Shown one piece after another: positions 62,126-64,000 of a DNA stretch of 64,000 nucleotides. The notes beneath the pieces were generated by a model. That model worked only from the letters and a program-made list of their open reading frames with translations, had not been told where the DNA came from and did not search any database. The position numbers were made by a program, and so were the translations under genes. Positions within the stretch are counted from its first letter, which is position 1. Each line of letters begins with the position of its first letter. This DNA is from Sphingobium amiense (lineage in GTDB: Bacteria > Pseudomonadota > Alphaproteobacteria > Sphingomonadales > Sphingomonadaceae). The stretch covers positions 1 through 64,000 of the forward strand of contig NZ_AP018664.1 in the NCBI RefSeq assembly GCF_003967075.1, given 5' to 3'.

Positions 62126-63298
62126 TTGGCGCGCCGCTTCCCCTACCAGCGTGAAATGGACATGGAGCACGACCTCGTCATCGTGGGCGGCGGGCTGGCG
62201 GGCGGGCTGATCGCGCTGGCGTTCGCGGCGCTGCGGCCCGAGGTCCGGCTGCTGCTGGTCGAGGCGGGGGAACGGCCCGGAGGCAACCATATCTGGTCCT
62301 TCTTCGATGGCGATGTGGCGCGCGAGCATCGCTGGCTGGTCGATCCGCTGGTGGCGCACCGCTGGCCGCAGGGGCATGAAGTGCGCTTTCCGGGCCATGG
62401 CCGCCGACTCGACACCCCTTATAACAGCGTGACATCTGTCCACTTCGCTGTCGCACTTGAACGGGCGCTGGGCGACCGGCTGCTGACCCAGGCGCCGGTC
62501 AGCGGGGTCACGTCCCGTGCTGTGACTCTGGCCGATGGCCGCGCGATCGGGGCGAAGGCTGTCATCGACGCGCGGGGGGCGGGCGACCTGAGCGCGCTGC
62601 GCTGCGGCTGGCAGAAGTTCGTCGGCCATGCCCTGCGCTGCGAAGCGCCCCACGGCATCGACCGCCCCGTCATCATGGATGCGACCGTGGAGCAGATCGA
62701 CGGATACCGCTTCGTCTACCTCCTCCCATGGGACGAGCGGACCCTGTTCGTCGAGGATACCTATTATAGCGACACGCCCGATCTCGACGTCGCGGCCATC
62801 GACGCACGTATCGCCGCCTACGCCGCCGGTCAGGGCTGGCGGCATGAGGTGGTGCATCGCGAGGAAGGGGTTTTGCCGGTCGTTCATGGCGGCGATTTCG
62901 ACCGCTACTGGCCAAAGGACGACCCCGTGGCCCGGGCGGGCGTGCGCGCCGGGCTGTTCCAGCCGATGACCGGCTATTCCCTGCCCGACGCCGTCCGCTT
63001 CGCCATGTGGGTCGTCGATCAGCCGCTCAATGACCTGCCCCGCGCGACGCGCGCCTATGCGAAAGCGCACTGGCGGCGGGGCGGCTATTACCGGATGCTG
63101 GGCAGGATGCTGTTCGGCGCAGCGCTCCCCGACCGGCGCTGGCGCATCTTCGAGCGCTTCTACCGACTCGACCCGGCGCTGATCCAGCGTTTCTATGCCG
63201 GGCGTTCGACCCTGACTGACCGTTTGCGCATCTTGTGCGGCAAGCCCCCGGTCCCCATAAGGAGCGCCATGCGCACATTGTTGAACCCGCCCGCCTGA
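62126..63298 (+). CDS. crtY: lycopene beta-cyclase
   Basis: Cyclises both ends of lycopene to beta-carotene, a step to sphingomonad pigments such as nostoxanthin. The FAD-type N-terminal fold is DLVIVGGGLAGGLIALAFA. Other family segments are ERPGGNHIWSFFDGD, YNSVTSVHFAVALE, RFVYLLPWDERTLFVEDTYYS and GLFQPMTGYSLPDAVRFA. I chose the TTG at 62126, five bases after GGGAGG (390 residues); ATGs at 62105 and 62156 are alternatives. Its stop overlaps crtI (TGATG). Confidence 0.95.
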   Translation: MARRFPYQREMDMEHDLVIVGGGLAGGLIALAFAALRPEVRLLLVEAGERPGGNHIWSFFDGDVAREHRWLVDPLVAHRWPQGHEVRFPGHGRRLDTPYNSVTSVHFAVALERALGDRLLTQAPVSGVTSRAVTLADGRAIGAKAVIDARGAGDLSALRCGWQKFVGHALRCEAPHGIDRPVIMDATVEQIDGYRFVYLLPWDERTLFVEDTYYSDTPDLDVAAIDARIAAYAAGQGWRHEVVHREEGVLPVVHGGDFDRYWPKDDPVARAGVRAGLFQPMTGYSLPDAVRFAMWVVDQPLNDLPRATRAYAKAHWRRGGYYRMLGRMLFGAALPDRRWRIFERFYRLDPALIQRFYAGRSTLTDRLRILCGKPPVPIRSAMRTLLNPPA

Positions 63299-64000
63299 TG
63301 TCCAGAACCGCCATCGTCATCGGCGCGGGCTTCGGCGGGCTGGCGCTGGCCATCCGCCTCCAGTCCGCAGGCGTCCAGACCACGCTGGTCGAGGCGCGCG
63401 ACCGGCCCGGCGGGCGCGCCTATGTGTGGGAGAAGGACGGTTTCACCTTCGACGCCGGTCCCACGGTCGTCACCGATCCCGACTGCCTGTCGGAGCTGTG
63501 GCGGCTGTCGGGGCACGACATGGCGCAGGACGTGACGCTGATGCCGGTCATGCCCTTTTATCGCCTCAACTGGCGGGACGGCACCAATTTCGATTATTCC
63601 AACGACGAAGCGCAACTGCGCGCCGAGATCGCCCGGCTCGATCCCAACGATGTGACCGGCTACGAGCGCTTCCTCGATTATTCGGCGGGCGTGTTCGAGG
63701 AAGGTTATCGCAAGCTCGGTTCGGCGGCGTTCCTCGACTTCGCCTCGATGATCAAGGCCGCGCCCGCGCTCGCCAAATATCAGGCGTGGCGGTCGGTCTA
63801 TTCGATGGTCGCGTCCTTCGTGAAGAACGAGAAACTGCGCGAGGCGCTGTCGTTCCACACGCTGCTGGTCGGCGGCAATCCGATGAAGACCAGTTCGATC
63901 TACGCCCTCATTCACAAGCTGGAGAAGGACGGCGGCGTCTGGTTCGCGAAGGGCGGCACCAACCGGCTGGTGCAGGGCATGGCCACGCATTTCGAGCGGC
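63298..64000 (+). CDS. crtI: phytoene desaturase, truncated by the window end
   Basis: Desaturates phytoene to lycopene. Only the first 234 codons are in the window and the frame is open at base 64000. The dinucleotide-binding N-terminus AIVIGAGFGGLALAIRLQSAGVQTTLVEARDRPGGRAYVWEKDGFTFDAGPTVVTDP and the segment ALSFHTLLVGGNPMKTSSIYALIHKLEKDGGVWFAKGGTNRLVQGM are diagnostic of CrtI. The start ATG overlaps the crtY stop, the usual crtYI pairing. Confidence 0.95.
   Translation, partial: MSRTAIVIGAGFGGLALAIRLQSAGVQTTLVEARDRPGGRAYVWEKDGFTFDAGPTVVTDPDCLSELWRLSGHDMAQDVTLMPVMPFYRLNWRDGTNFDYSNDEAQLRAEIARLDPNDVTGYERFLDYSAGVFEEGYRKLGSAAFLDFASMIKAAPALAKYQAWRSVYSMVASFVKNEKLREALSFHTLLVGGNPMKTSSIYALIHKLEKDGGVWFAKGGTNRLVQGMATHFER

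Overview
The window looks like a chromosome segment of a sphingomonad (Sphingobium/Sphingomonas-type alphaproteobacterium). Supporting signs are the very high GC content, TimA, NDUFA12, DUF2155 and MipZ-free alphaproteobacterial gene sets, carotenoid genes crtY/crtI, a Tad-type pilin-like operon, and an RcnR-like/CDF pair of the dmeRF type. It opens exactly on the dnaA start codon, which suggests base 1 of a finished chromosome. The genus assignment is inference; no rRNA or tRNA gene was recognised.

Layout. 1-18.5 kb is mostly housekeeping: dnaA, a cyclophilin, a dicarboxylate symporter, trpS, murJ, secB, timA, mltA, an Smr protein, a GGDEF-EAL protein, dapE, ldcA, aat, DUF2155, NDUFA12, DUF192 and recX. 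18.6-28.5 kb holds a fatty acyl-AMP ligase, a second GGDEF-EAL protein, a ParA-like ATPase, an arsenic operon (arsR-aquaporin-arsC) under a perfect palindromic operator, accCB, aroQ and a fused thiS-thiG. 28.6-40.6 kb is a C1 module: a LysR-type regulator, NAD-dependent formate dehydrogenase fdsGBAD, glutathione-dependent formaldehyde dehydrogenase and S-formylglutathione hydrolase. Together these can take formaldehyde to CO2.

The most striking feature is a 3.7-kb RIT element (recombinases in trio) at 29539-33238, sitting between the LysR gene and fdsG. It has three overlapping tyrosine recombinase genes and near-identical 92-bp terminal inverted repeats. It is flanked by a 3-bp direct repeat (ATA), and removing it in silico rebuilds a perfect palindrome, GATAAGAC-ATA-GTCTTATC, among further TTATC/GATAA repeats. 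It appears to have split an operator region of the fds operon, and the LysR reading frame now runs into the element.

40.6-52.6 kb carries a GH115 alpha-glucuronidase behind a LacI-type operator, a TadE/TadE/TadG-like operon, a second cyclophilin, a divergent lrp-ald pair, a TauE/SafE permease with a possible coupled small ORF, a phospholipase-D-family protein, rpoZ and a glycine-zipper protein. 52.7-64 kb carries ung, a class A beta-lactamase-like protein lacking the usual Glu166, an Mpo1-like protein, a GNAT / cupin-GNAT cluster, a Kdo operon (kdsD-kdsB-histidine phosphatase, with kdsB apparently starting at CTG and the phosphatase lacking its second catalytic His), dmeRF, and crtY-crtI, the last cut by the window end.
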